64,000 bases of DNA from Knufia peltigerae (lineage: Eukaryota > Ascomycota > Eurotiomycetes > Chaetothyriales > Trichomeriaceae), in NCBI GenBank assembly GCA_030247855.1, contig JAPDRN010000043.1, forward strand, positions 124,001 to 188,000, in the 5' to 3' direction. Under the pieces are notes generated by a model. That model did no database searches. It saw only the letters and a list, made by a program, of their open reading frames with translations, and was not told the origin of the DNA. This document shows, in pieces, positions 11,232 through 21,728 of this stretch (position 1 is the stretch's first letter; every line of letters begins with the position of its first letter). Position numbers and translations under genes: made by a program.

Positions 11232-11538
11232 ATAGTCTGGAGAATTCGAATGGGGGCCGAACCTACAGTAGAGTTGATCGTGGCTAAACAGCAAGCCATT
11301 TTCCACCGAGATGCTGCTATTCGCCTGCTCGGAAAACCCTATAGAAAGTAGTGATTATGATTCCTTCATGACAAGGGCCTAGTGGGCCTGAATCCCTCAA
11401 CCTAGCTCTGGGGTGCATTGCATCGCACTACATTATTACTCCGTACTGCGTCCTTGATATGGGACTTTGTGGCCACTTCAGTTACCCGACGTCCGATGGG
11501 ACATCCATTGTTTTTAGTCTTCGTCCCTGAAAAACATC
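11232..11538. other. intergenic, upstream of Zn2Cys6 gene
   Basis: No gene. One copy of the recurrent motif TACTCCGTAC lies at 11437-11446, about 100 bases before the regulator's start codon. Confidence 0.5.
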
Positions 11539-13353
11539 ATGACAGGGTTTTCCGAACCAGCCAACGACGAACGTCCTCACGCAAATGTCAATAATATGAA
11601 CATGATTGTCGGGACGGACCCAGTCAAGAGGAAACGTCCCTTTCTCCCCAAGGTCAGAACAGGCTGCACCACTTGCAAGTATGTCTCTCTGTGTGTTTGG
11701 ATCCTGACTGTGGCTAAAACCTGAACTCTACCAGGATACGCAAGGTGAAGTGCGACGAGGCAAAACCGGAGTGTTATCGTTGTCTCTCTACAGGTCCGGG
11801 TCGCTTTTTCTTTGTTGCTGATCTGCTCGACGACACTGACTTTCCCCATTTCCGTAGGTCGCAAGTGTGATGGATACCAGCATCCGTCAAACACAAAATC
11901 TCCGGGCAATGATAGCCTCACTTCACTTCATCCATGCACAAACGCGTTTACCTCACGGCCAGAAAGGCGAAGCTTCGACTTCTTTCGGGCGGTCGCCGGA
12001 CAGGGGTTGGGAGCGTACTTCAACCGTCCGTTCTGGACGCAAGAAGTCCTCCGAGCGGCGACACATTATCCCTCGATAAGACATCTTGTCATTGCTTTGG
12101 GTTCGGCCTATGAGAATTTTGAGAACGAGGAGACGGCGTCGGCAGACGACCAAGCCGTTGGAAGGCATTTCACACTCCAACAGGCCAACCAGGCCATTCG
12201 GCTCATGCGTGATCACTTCCAGTCAGCCATGGCTCAAGGTCCTACGTCTGCGGAGAATACAAGTTGCATAATGACGGCTTCTATTCTATTTACCTACATC
12301 GCCAGTCTGCAAGGTCACTTCGCCCAAGCCATCGAACATGTCCGGTCAGGGTTGAAAGTCTTGCAAGACTTCGAGGCGGTTTCATCGTCAATCCACACTT
12401 CGTCTGCTGCGTCCACAGCAACATACCCAGTCGCATTACGTGACCTGCGTCGCGCCTTGATATCACTCTATGGGCAAATCCGGTGCATGATCAATGACGA
12501 AGCTAAAACTCAATGGACTCGGGATCTTTTAGTGTCTGACTTGGGAATCGTCACGGGGTTTTGTTCACTCTCAGACGCTCACTCACATGTCGAAAGACTC
12601 TTTCTCAACATGCTTACCTTTCTACAGAACTCCGAAGTCAATCCTCCAAAGACGCCTGAAGAGCATGATGCCTTCCACAAACGCAGACGAGAAATCTTGC
12701 GAGCCCTCTCAAGTTGCAAGAAAGCAGTGGATCTTCTTGCAGACTCTACACGACACCAAATTGCCCCTGACGGACGAGAAATAAAAGAAGACGACCTCAG
12801 TGGAATTCTCATCCTGCGTGTGTATTTGACAATCATAGAGATGAGGATGGGAATGAACGCTCTACGACCTCAGGATCGGGAAGCGCGTTTCGACACGCTC
12901 CAACCATGTCTCGAGCAAATACTAAAATACTGTGAAGCCGTCGTAAGCGCAAACAAGAACAACACGTCCAGAACCCCACTGGCAGCAGCATCTTCCCACT
13001 CGGGTCTGGGGATAGTGATGCCGTTGCACACCGTCGCTGCGCGGTGTCGAAACTTTGAAACTCGAAAAAGAGCTCTCGATCTGCTGTTCACTTGCTCCAG
13101 GCGCGAAGGAATGTGGGATGGTGTGATGACGGGCAAGATTGCCGCCAACACGTACATGCTTGAACGACAGGCAGCTATGGACGCTGCTGGGATGGCGACC
13201 GCCACCGACGGTACAATAGCAGTACCCGACGATTGTCGTGTCAGAGAAGTGAAAATCACCTACTCAGGAGACCGCAAAGTCAGTGCTGAATACATTACCG
13301 TTGGCAATTGGAAAAGGGGGCAAAGAGGCGTTGAGAAGATGATTCAGTGGTGA
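11539..13353 (+). CDS. Zn2Cys6 binuclear-cluster transcription factor
   Basis: Fungal zinc-cluster regulator of 564 residues. Three exons were deduced: 11539-11678, 11735-11793 and 11858-13353. The two introns (56 and 64 nt) both interrupt the DNA-binding domain. Joined, the cluster reads GCTTCKIRKVKCDEAKPEC then YRCLSTGRKCDGY. It has all six zinc-binding cysteines, preceded by a basic stretch (KRKRPFLPK) that may act as a nuclear signal. The rest is a long helical region of the fungal regulatory type (fungal_trans_2-like), with AIEHVRSGLKVL typical of that group. The target is unknown. It lies between a secreted carboxypeptidase and a convergent (R)-amine transaminase, so local regulation of nitrogen or peptide use is possible but is only inference. 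Confidence 0.9.
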
Positions 13354-13377
13354 GCTAATATTGTAGAGAGGTACAGA

Positions 13378-13383
13378 AATAAA
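13378..13383 (+). terminator. candidate polyadenylation signal AATAAA
   Basis: AATAAA lies 25 bases after the Zn2Cys6 stop codon, and a second copy is at 13448-13453. Fungal poly(A) signals are degenerate, so this is suggestive only. Confidence 0.4.
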
Positions 13384-13560
13384 ACTACTGCGATTTAGTC
13401 TCCCATAGTCGCAACATCTCCTAGAAAAAGAGTGCTCCTATAAAACTAATAAACAACATCGATTCAGAACAACGTCTACATAATCTGTCAAACTAAGTGC
13501 TTCATCGACGTTCTAGGAACGATATCAGGGCCCATTCGTTCGTTATTCATTTCGATCGTC

Positions 13561-14574
13561 TCAATGGACTCCGTTGACCCCCTTTGTACCATTGGTATGA
13601 GCAGCTGCAACCTCGTAATCAATCTTGAAGCTGTACTTGTCGTCGTAGTGCATGGACCAGTACTCGTCCCAGATCTTGGCCGTGACGGATCCGGTTTTGC
13701 CATCACCAACGGGCGAGCCGTCCACGTACGTGATGGGCATGACACCACCGGCGGTGGTGCACATGAAGCACTCGTCACACTGGTACGCCATCTCGGTCGG
13801 CACGAACTCGATCTTCATGTCGAGACCGAGGGCCTTTGCGGCGTCGCCCACACTCTTGCGGGTGACTCCCTTCAACACGCCACGGTCGGGGGTGTACAAG
13901 ACACCGTCTTTGACAAAGACAATGTTGAAACCGGAACCTTCGGTGATGTTTCCGTCGCCGTCGGTCAAGAATGGGTAGTCGGCCCCGCGGTCCTGTGCCT
14001 CGAACATGCCGCGGGTGAGGTCACCCCACTGGAGGTTCTTGACCGTGGGGTCCATCGAACCCGGCGAGGTACGCTTGACCGTCCGCGCGACGATGGCCTT
14101 TCCTCCGGTGCGCTGCATCGAGGGCTCCATGACCCAGACGTAAGGCTGGATCCACATGTACAGGCTGTTCTTGAGGGTCTCGCCGGGCCTGACACCCCGG
14201 ACGCCCCTCATGCCTCGGGTGACGACGATCTCGACAAAGGCGTCCCTGATACCGCTCCGGGCAACCATGTCGACCAGGGCCCGCCTGACTTGTTCCCGGG
14301 GGATTGGCAGCTTGAGTCGCATCTTCGAGCAGCTGAGTTCGAACCGGTCGAGGTGGTCGTCGAGTCGAAAATAACGCCCGTCCCAGACGGCGGGTACGTC
14401 GTAAGTCAAGTCGCTGTGCAGGAAGCCTTGGTCCAGCAAGGGGATCCGAGCCTCCTGGAGGGGCACAAGTTTACCTTCTATCCAGGCGACCCCATCTTTG
14501 AATGGGTTGGTGCTGGCCGCGAGGATCTTGTTACGGGCCTCGTAGCCTGCGAAGACTTTGTCCATGGTCGTCAT
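13561..14574 (-). CDS. (R)-selective amine transaminase, class IV PLP fold
   Basis: Pyridoxal-phosphate aminotransferase of the branched-chain/D-amino-acid aminotransferase fold, 337 residues in one exon. It is very close in pattern to the characterised Aspergillus terreus (R)-amine transaminase. The start MDKVFAGY, LLDQGFLHSDLTYDVPAVWDG, VTRGMRGVRG, QPYVWVMEP and FMCTTAGG are recognisable family blocks. The PLP Schiff-base lysine is Lys179 in DPTVKNLQWGD. The open frame extends 30 codons further upstream but only from a TTG, and the family starts near MTTMDKVFAG, so the ATG at 14574 is chosen. The enzymes act on (R)-amines with pyruvate as acceptor. The natural substrate is not known. Codon use is markedly GC-ending, which also creates a long antisense open frame. 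Confidence 0.9.
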   Translation of the reverse strand: MTTMDKVFAGYEARNKILAASTNPFKDGVAWIEGKLVPLQEARIPLLDQGFLHSDLTYDVPAVWDGRYFRLDDHLDRFELSCSKMRLKLPIPREQVRRALVDMVARSGIRDAFVEIVVTRGMRGVRGVRPGETLKNSLYMWIQPYVWVMEPSMQRTGGKAIVARTVKRTSPGSMDPTVKNLQWGDLTRGMFEAQDRGADYPFLTDGDGNITEGSGFNIVFVKDGVLYTPDRGVLKGVTRKSVGDAAKALGLDMKIEFVPTEMAYQCDECFMCTTAGGVMPITYVDGSPVGDGKTGSVTAKIWDEYWSMHYDDKYSFKIDYEVAAAHTNGTKGVNGVH

Positions 14575-15295
14575 GGTTGTTTGATTGTGTGATGTCCAGC
14601 GGCGTTTTCGAGGTTCTGTCGTAGGACTCACAGAAGAATGAAGCACACGAGACCAAGATGACAAGGAGATGGAAAGTTCTCCAGTAAAGAGCGCCCTCGT
14701 AGGTGAGCCGGGCGTTTAAATACCTAGGTAAATAGCTAAGCAGTAGTCAGGGTTGTCGACGAGTTCTCTATCAGGGACGTCTTGCCTGCTGCTTTGGGCA
14801 ATCAGATTCTCCACATGCGCAGACTCGCGTCCTTGAAAAGCCGCATGGGTGAACTCGATCTGGCGGTTACGCCGAAAGAGGCAACAGAGGCCATCACTTG
14901 CCATTATTACTAGGTAAACTTGGGGGTGGTCGATAGGGCACGAGTACTCGGTACAAGAGGATTGATTGTGATCGAGCGGGGACCGACGGATTTCAGCGGG
15001 GGAGAGAAAAGGGAGTGAGGGAGGGGTCAAGTCAAATCATCCTAGACGGTCAGTACGGAGTACCTGGGTACCTATGTAGGAAGCTGACGGGCACTGTAAG
15101 CTACTATAGAGAGTATCTGATACATGTAAAAATACTCGGCACTCCCTACGCACAAAATTCCAGAATCAACAAGCATACAATTGTTGCACTTCGACCAGAT
15201 GCACGGTATGTTACTGCGCAGATGATGATGGAGAGAAAAGTGGTCGCCACGTACATCTAACACCTCTCGACCTCATTCCTTTTCAATTCAACCTC
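14575..15295. other. divergent promoter region with GTAC-rich palindromes
   Basis: Upstream DNA of the transaminase and of the unknown plus-strand gene. It contains the palindrome TACCTAGGTA (14721-14730) and the recurrent motif TACGGAGTAC (15054-15063). No coding signal was seen. Confidence 0.5.
14714..14722 (-). promoter_or_regulatory. candidate TATA box of the transaminase
   Basis: On the minus strand the sequence reads TATTTAAAC, about 140 bases before the chosen ATG. Transcription starting 30-60 bases downstream would include both the rejected TTG and the chosen ATG. It is a sequence match only. Confidence 0.3.
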
Positions 15296-16006
15296 ATGAC
15301 CAATCTGATATGCACCAAGTACACCTCCATCTTACACCTTCTCGAAGATCTCGTCCATCACGATACATCGACAACCACCGACCTGATTATCTGTTCGACA
15401 AGAGAGGAGTTCCTGGACGAAGTCGTGACCCAACTCGATCATCATCACCATAACTCGTCGACGTCGGTTGGGCGGCAAGACGAAGAAGATGCTCCTGATC
15501 TCGTCCCGGCCATGACAACCCCCTCCAGCAGTCATGCTCTCTTGTCACCTACTCTGTTCCTCTTGAGTGCGAGCCAACGTTGTCGTCTTGCATTCTGTCC
15601 TTCCATCACCACTCTTCGTGGCTATCTATCTAGCTATCCTCCTGGCCACTTCATTACACCCGAACTCAAAGTCCATTGCAACGGCCACCACATCATGATC
15701 GTCAACCTCCTGAGACAACACCACGGCACTACAGAATTCACCCTGCAAGGTCTGTCGCACACTTTTGCGAGCGCCGTCTCAGCGGCTCATAGAACGAGAC
15801 GATCACTCAGGCTCGTCGAACTGCGGGGTGACATTGGCAGCGACCATCACCATTCAGACCCGGACCAAGGTTCAGGACTCTGGCAAGCCCAGGTACCGCT
15901 TCTGAGTACGTCCATCAAGATCCGCGACGATGGAGCATCCTGGGGTCGTCGAACAGTGTCGGTTGAGAAAGTGGCCTCGCGTTGGTTTCGACTTGAAAGC
16001 GGGTAA
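15296..16006 (+). CDS. uncharacterised protein, 236 residues
   Basis: Single-exon frame starting at ATG. I do not recognise a named family. The composition alternates beta-like hydrophobic segments (TTDLIICSTREEFL, LFLLSASQRCRLAFCPS, HIMIVNLLRQHH) with polar loops, one His-rich and acidic. The C-terminal block SWGRRTVSVEKVASRWFRLE looks conserved in style. The pattern suggests a folded soluble alpha/beta protein and could fit a RecA-like fold without a Walker motif, but that is speculation. It lies between the divergent transaminase and the convergent nuf2 gene. The frame, codon use and spacing support a real gene. Confidence 0.65.
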   Translation: MTNLICTKYTSILHLLEDLVHHDTSTTTDLIICSTREEFLDEVVTQLDHHHHNSSTSVGRQDEEDAPDLVPAMTTPSSSHALLSPTLFLLSASQRCRLAFCPSITTLRGYLSSYPPGHFITPELKVHCNGHHIMIVNLLRQHHGTTEFTLQGLSHTFASAVSAAHRTRRSLRLVELRGDIGSDHHHSDPDQGSGLWQAQVPLLSTSIKIRDDGASWGRRTVSVEKVASRWFRLESG

Positions 16007-16320
16007 CGAATGGCATGACTTGGCCAAGGGATGCTACACGCACACATGCACTCAACGCATCAAAGGCAGTTGTGAATGACGATTGAGTCATGACCGCACC
16101 AATGACCGACAATGACTGTTTTCGACTCAACTGTGCTTGTTTGCCCCAAGGGTATAATACAAATCGGTCCTAAAGGCCGACTACCTCATAATGACCGGGA
16201 ACGAGAGGTACACAATGCTAAAGATATGAATCAACCAGGGTATCTCAATCCAACTGTTAACTATGCCCAACTCCATTCATGCACGTCGTAACACTGGTTT
16301 TCGTCGAACTTGACCAGACT
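16007..16320. other. convergent intergenic spacer
   Basis: Tail-to-tail spacer between the uncharacterised gene and nuf2. No coding or RNA signal was seen. Confidence 0.5.
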
Positions 16321-17814
16321 TTAGATGCTCTGTTCCATCTCCGTGATATACAATCCAATGTGTGATTCGAGTTTCAGATACTCCTCGTGAGCCGAGTGCA
16401 CTTCGTTTTCGATGTTGTCCTTGAGATCAGCCATCTAACGTCGAGGTTAGTGTCAAACATATTCACCAGCAAAACGGAGTCAATGTTGATGGTAAAAACT
16501 CACCTTCTTTTCCGTCTGTTCAATCCTCACCCTGCGTCTTTCCATCTCGCGACCTTTCTCGGCCCTCTCGTCTCGGAGCTGTCGCTGGGTTTCCCTCAGC
16601 TCGTCCATCTTGGCTTTGTTTGCTTCATCTCGGTCCTTGTGTTTCCTTCGCAGTTCTTCCGTCCGCTCCTCCCATTTCTTGAGCTGTCTCTGCAACAGCT
16701 TCTCGTTCTGTTCAACTTCTCGAACATTGTTGCCTCGTTCAGCCAGTGCATCTCTGTTCTTGGCCGCCCGAGCATCCTCTTCTTCCTCCTTTTGCAACTC
16801 CACCGCGATCTCCTCCAGCACCTTGACGCATGCCTGGACGTCGTTCTGGACCACTGTGAAGCTGTCCCCCGACGTCTGCAGAGCACGGCCCCTTCGCTCT
16901 AGAGCATCAATCTGACCCTTCTCCCGCATTAGGTTTTCCGACAACTCTGTTAGAGCACTCTGGAGTGCGGCGGGGCTCTGTAGAACATATGGCCTCAATT
17001 TCTCGCTGTCTTGCCGTGCCCTTACCAGTCGTTCGGTCTTCTCTTCAAGCAATGCCTGCGCACGACTCTTTTCGGCCTTTGCTCGTTCAAGTTGCTCGGC
17101 AACTCTTTCCTGCCCCTTACGCAGTTCGAGCAAGCGGGCCTTCAGCTCATCGTTCCGCCGCATCTTCTCCTTGACCGCAACTTCCATCGCTTTTCGGTTG
17201 CGCTTCATCTCTTCCAACCTCTGCTCCATGTCCTGGTTCTCAGTGTATAATGTCTCGATCCGCGCTTTGGTCGTTTCGGCCTTGTTAAAATTCTCGTCTA
17301 TCACGTTTGTGTGCGTTTCTCGAAACCTGACAAAATTTATCGTGTATGAAAAGATCTTGACGAGTCGATCGTGTGTTGGGCGGACGAGGTCGTTAAATGA
17401 AAAGTCGTTGATCCCACATTGCTCCAACATCGTGCGTAGTTGAATAAAGAATCCCATTAGAAGTCTTGTTTCAGTCGGAACCAGCTCTGGAAACTCTGCG
17501 CAGACATCTTCTGAGGCGGCGCGCATGGCAGGGTCAATCGCTTCGCGAGTCGCGTTCATTACTAGTTCGCCCAGGTGTTCGAAGACCATCTGGATGACTT
17601 GCGGATTCGGTTTGAGGAGGTCGGAGGGCTGGAATGGAATACCCATCTCGCTGATACATGATGCTATTTCTTTTTCAGACTAACCAACGTGTCAGTAAAC
17701 AGCATGCGGTGAAGAAGGGATACGAACGAGTCGCATAAAGTCCGCAGGATCTTCGTCTTTCTTTTTGCTGCGCCCTTGTTGCTGCTGTTGAGAGGAACGA
17801 TATTGAGAATTCAT
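16321..17814 (-). CDS. nuf2: kinetochore protein Nuf2 (Ndc80 complex)
   Basis: Subunit of the Ndc80 complex that couples kinetochores to spindle microtubules. Three exons were deduced: 17814-17728, 17679-16504 and 16434-16321, giving 458 residues. The joins restore family blocks. Exon 1 ends in ADFMRL and exon 2 begins SEKEIASCISEMGIPF. The last exon gives MADLKDNIENEVHSAHEEYL and ends LYITEMEQSI. Residues ~25-160 are the calponin-homology-like head (PNPQVIQMVFE, MGFFIQLR). The rest is a long coiled coil that pairs with Ndc80. The second donor, GTGAGT at 16503, lies in a frame that would add only a few residues and stop if unspliced. Nuf2 and the eIF2B-alpha gene are divergent and share a short promoter. 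Confidence 0.93.
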
Positions 17815-18166
17815 GATGGGGGGGTGGTGACGGTATCGCGCGGTCAGGCAAGGCAAGGAACAACAATTCTTGAAAAGAAAAGAGTCGTTACCACATGAAA
17901 AGGTACTGTAAGTCTGTCTTGTTGACAGAATCCGCGATAGGCATAGTCTGATATTCGGGGAAACACCGGCGATGTTCAATGCCAAGGACTCTCTCACAAG
18001 GCTGACGTTCAGCCTTCTGAAGACTTGCTCGAATCCTCACGCTTTCAAATCTGATTGAGTCAAACAAGAAGTTGTGCAAGCCTCATTCGGCCAATATAAA
18101 CACGCCACGAGCCCCGGAAGTTCTAAGACTGTAAGCATAAGATTATTAAATCACATATTGGTCGTC
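17815..18166. promoter_or_regulatory. divergent promoter, nuf2 / gcn3
   Basis: A 352-bp head-to-head spacer. It must carry the core promoters and 5' untranslated regions of both genes. No individual element is clear. Confidence 0.5.
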
Positions 18167-19422
18167 ATGGCATCTGGTAAGTTTCTTGCATGTGTACCCT
18201 TTTTGCATCACCACAATTTTCTCTACATGAGTCAACGGTCGGAATGACTTGGGGTATGGCTCTAATGTGGTTGATCGCCTCTGCTTTGTTGATGCGCTGG
18301 TCGTTCAAGAACGCAAGAGATGTATTACTTCTCAGAATGATTCGAACCACGTCTGACTCGTTCCCTGGAACAGTAGCCGCATTCGAGACGCCGCCGACTA
18401 CATCAAAACCATCACAGTCACCCACGACTGACTTTGATGTTGTCGCTTACTACAACGATCTCGTTCAGGAGGATCCGACCATCACACCCCCGATAGCAGC
18501 CATCCAAGCACTCATATCATTACTCGCCAAGACACAATTAACAACCATCTCTGAGACTCTCAGCCTCCTGGCAACACATTCACAAAAGCTCCTTGCCTCT
18601 CAACGAAATCCCATACCGCTTTCTGCAGGCACCGAACTCTTCCAACGCTATTTGGTCAGCTCTTTCCAACAGAGACCTTCGTCGCTTGCAGATTCCGATT
18701 TCACGACTCTACGCCATCATATTCTCACAAACTCTTCCCTTTTTGTAAAACGAGCAAACGAAGCTCGTTTGAAAATCGCCCACTACGCCCTTCCTTTCAT
18801 CAAGGAAGAATCCACTATCATCACCTATGGCTACAGCCGAGTCGTTCAAACCCTCCTCACACATGCCGCTGAGTCTGGCCGCTACTTCAACGTCATATAC
18901 ATCCTGCCTTCGGCTGGGTTCACCGATAACATTTCCCAGTCCATTTCTAAGTTAAGGAAGTTATCTATCCCGACGACCACGATCCCTCTCTCAGCCATGA
19001 CCTATGCCCTGGCATCGCTCCCTGCGACATCTTCAGCACCTCAGCTGATCGTTGGTGCCAGCGCAGTGCTGGAAAATGGCTCGGTTGTCACTGAGCTTGG
19101 AACCCACCAGATAGGAATGATCTCCAAGGCCGTGTCGATGCCACTACACATTGCAGTCGAGTCTTACAAATTTGTGCGCAATTTCCCTCTGGGTTTTGGA
19201 CCGCTTGACCTGGCGCGGATGGGTGTCAAGCAGGATGTTCTACATTTCAGCACGAACACGGGTTCACAAGCTAAGGAGCAGAGCACATCCGAAAGTCAGC
19301 TCGTCGATGTACGAGATATGGTGGAGATAACTCCTCCCGAACTGATTGATGCGCTGATAACCGAGAATGGGATTCTGACTCCAAAGGCAGTGAGTGAGGA
19401 ATTGATCAAACTATGGTTTTAA
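18167..19422 (+). CDS. gcn3: translation initiation factor eIF2B subunit alpha
   Basis: Regulatory alpha subunit of the guanine-nucleotide exchange factor for eIF2, which senses phosphorylated eIF2 in general amino-acid control. The preferred model has a 10-nt first exon (18167-18176, MAS plus one base), an intron from GTAAGT at 18177 to CAG at 18373, and exon 2 from 18374, giving 352 residues. A TCTGACT branch site lies just before the acceptor. An alternative acceptor is three bases on. The uninterrupted frame from 18190 would instead add a membrane-like N-terminus foreign to the family. Family blocks are LSAGTELFQRYL, TYGYSRVV, VGASAVLENGSVV, ELGTHQIGMIS and the C-terminal ITENGILTPKAVSEELIKLW. 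Confidence 0.9.
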
Positions 19423-19825
19423 TGGGTTGCAAAATGTGCTCTAGATTCCTAGCCACTAATGAGTATGAATTGAGTGTTGTTGTAATCTGGTGTCTGGTAC
19501 CAGTGAATTTTTCCTGCACTGCATCAGTACGAGCACCATGTAGTGTCACGTTAAGGCCAGTGACGTCGATTGACTTGGCAAGGATGCTGTGTCCAGAGCA
19601 GGCGCATTTCCCCATCTTTTTGTCCCTGAACTCTGGCTTCTACTCGTCTCGTAGCTGCAGCTCCATATTATTGCTCTCCCCTTTGTTTTCTGCCTGCGCC
19701 GTTTTCTCTCTGGACAGATATTCTGCAAATCTTCAAAGCTCTGATCGTCTTACATTTTGTATTTCACGATCCTCCATCGATCTACCCTTCAAACACTGTC
19801 GCATTGACATCGCAAGCTTGACAAC
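19423..19825. other. intergenic, gcn3 to tvp15
   Basis: A 403-bp spacer between genes on the same strand. Open frames in it show no family resemblance and are treated as untranslated or promoter DNA. Confidence 0.5.
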
Positions 19826-20518
19826 ATGGACTTCTCCAACATCTTGTATGCCCAAACATGTCAGAGGTGCTGGCTAGCACTACAGTCCGCAGTACTAACG
19901 ACTATGTAGTCGACTGGTCAATTTGGCCGTTGGTGCCATAATGGTTCTTGGAGGTAAGCCATGGTCTTGGGACTGTCGCACGCGCAGGTTGAAGAAGGCC
20001 ATCTACTTACATTCCTCAACAGGTATCAGTCAATTCATCCCAGACATTGGAATGTCCGTCGAAATCTCTCCTTTGCGCAAAGACAAATGCTGAGTGTGAA
20101 ACAGTCGAAACATTATTGTCGGAATCTATGTGATACTTTTCGGCCTGGGTAAGACTACATTTGTGCCGTAACTCCCAGAAACCAGAAACAGACTGACATC
20201 ATTTCCAGCTGTCGCCGGCCTCGAGTTACTTCCTCAAGTTCCACCTTACCTACCGAAATATGCAAGCTTCTTGTTCTCCTTCCTCGGACGAGGCATCTGT
20301 CAGTATTGGGCCAGATTCCTGCGACAAGATTTTAACACTATGTAGTCTATATCTTCGTCGGTAGCATCATCCTCGAACATCACGTTTTGCGCATCATTGC
20401 AGGCACCATCGTTGGCTTTGTCGGCGTGGGATACTGCGCACTCGAATTCTTGCCTTCGATCGAACCTCCTTCCAACATGAGGGATGCTGATGCTGGATGG
20501 GGCGCGGAACAAGTCTAA
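19826..20518 (+). CDS. tvp15: Golgi membrane protein Tvp15 (COPI-associated)
   Basis: Small four-span Golgi/late-Golgi membrane protein of 133 residues, found only by splicing. Six exons were deduced: 19826-19845, 19910-19953, 20023-20053, 20105-20148, 20209-20298 and 20346-20518. The joined protein begins MDFSNIFRLVNLAVGAIMVL and continues with IIVGIYVILFGLAV and FLFSFLGRGIFYIFVG. It ends with the family tail EPPSNMRDADAGWGAEQV. All phases agree. Intron 3 uses a weak donor, GTCCGT at 20054, but the join gives the expected residues. No single exon exceeds 173 nt, so open-frame searches miss the gene. Confidence 0.93.
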
Positions 20519-21728
20519 GACTTTGATCTCTATGAGGCGGAACATCAAACCATCTTCAGAACGACTGGCACTGGATGATCAATGACCTCAATGACGACAA
20601 CGAATACCGTGAGAGCCATTTGTCGGCCAGTTCGGGATCCAGGAAATTGGAATTTGACCCAGGGCGTAAAATTTCTTATGCTGGGAATATGTTGAGAATA
20701 CGGATGCGCTATTGGGAATAGTGTGTAGGGGTGGGATCGCCCTGGGGAGAATCATATGCTCAAGGACGGTACAGAATACAAGACTGTCAACATGATATGA
20801 AGGGTGCAGTGTGTCAAGAGGGGAGTGGCAGGGGGAAGTTCGCGAATGTAGAAAAGTTGTAACTACCTAGATTAATTTCTTGAAAGCGTGTAAGATCACG
20901 AGAACGCGTCGTTGAACGATTTTCTGACCATACAGGAATCGTAGAGTTAGGTAAGGATAGGTGTTTGGGAAAAGCGTGTCACGTATCCGTGGAGATGAGC
21001 CATTGTCCTCAACTACTCCGTGGCGATCAAAGCTATAAAGTAAAGCAACTCCTCGTCACGACAGTTTTTGATTGCCTATCGCCACCGTCACCATGTCGGT
21101 CGGGGAGACTGTCGACATCGTACGGAGTACCGGCGGCGGTGGGCTTTGCTCTACATACTCTTACGGAGTAGGTCAAGGAGTACTCGTACTCGTACTCACA
21201 GTAACGATGATAACTAAGCAAGTCGGACTTTGTAGTGTGACTTTAACCGTCCCAACACGTGCCGTCGAAGCCATGAACCAATCATGATCGAGGTGTTTGA
21301 TGCTTACGCTGGGAAACGCAACATTCTCTCCACTCGCGCCTGCCATGGGCTCCATATTCAACTTCTGGCGTCACTTTCGCCCTCTTTGCCAGTCTTCTCA
21401 GTCACTCAACCTGAGAATCCATCCTGTCCACGTTGCAAATTCCCTTTTCTTCTCGAAATTCACATTCTTTCACCCTGTATATACCCTATCACCCCGTGTT
21501 CGACTGACGAAAGGTTCTCTATAAGCGCTCTTAGGACACATCTCACTTCTCCCCCTTGGTGCCTGGACTGGCGGTTTTCCACTGAACTTCACCGATCTTT
21601 CCACCCTACCCATCATTCCACAGGGCTCCGGCGCCTTTTGTTCGGTCCTATCACGTTTCCAACCATCTCTCTTCTCTCCCTGCTAGGTTTAAAGCCTCAA
21701 CAACCAAGGCAAGAGATCTCGAGGAGGC
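20519..21728. other. intergenic, promoter of the GATA factor
   Basis: A 1.2-kb stretch upstream of the SreA-like gene with no coding signal. It holds two copies of the recurrent motif TACGGAGTA (21121-21130 and 21162-21170) close to CGTACTCGTACTC repeats at about 21185-21197. From 21470 onwards it is pyrimidine-rich, as expected for a fungal promoter and 5' leader. Confidence 0.5.

Noticed and set aside
13564..14592. A 342-codon plus-strand open frame opposite the transaminase
   Set aside because: It is exactly antisense to a strongly supported enzyme with GC-ending codons, which removes stops on the other strand. Its Asp/Val/His-rich sequence has no family features.
14575..14664. Longer transaminase N-terminus
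   Set aside because: The extension begins with TTG, not ATG, and the family starts at the later ATG.
19413..19877. Plus-strand frame of 154 codons after gcn3
   Set aside because: It begins inside the gcn3 stop region and runs into tvp15 exon 1 in another frame. No homology pattern is evident.
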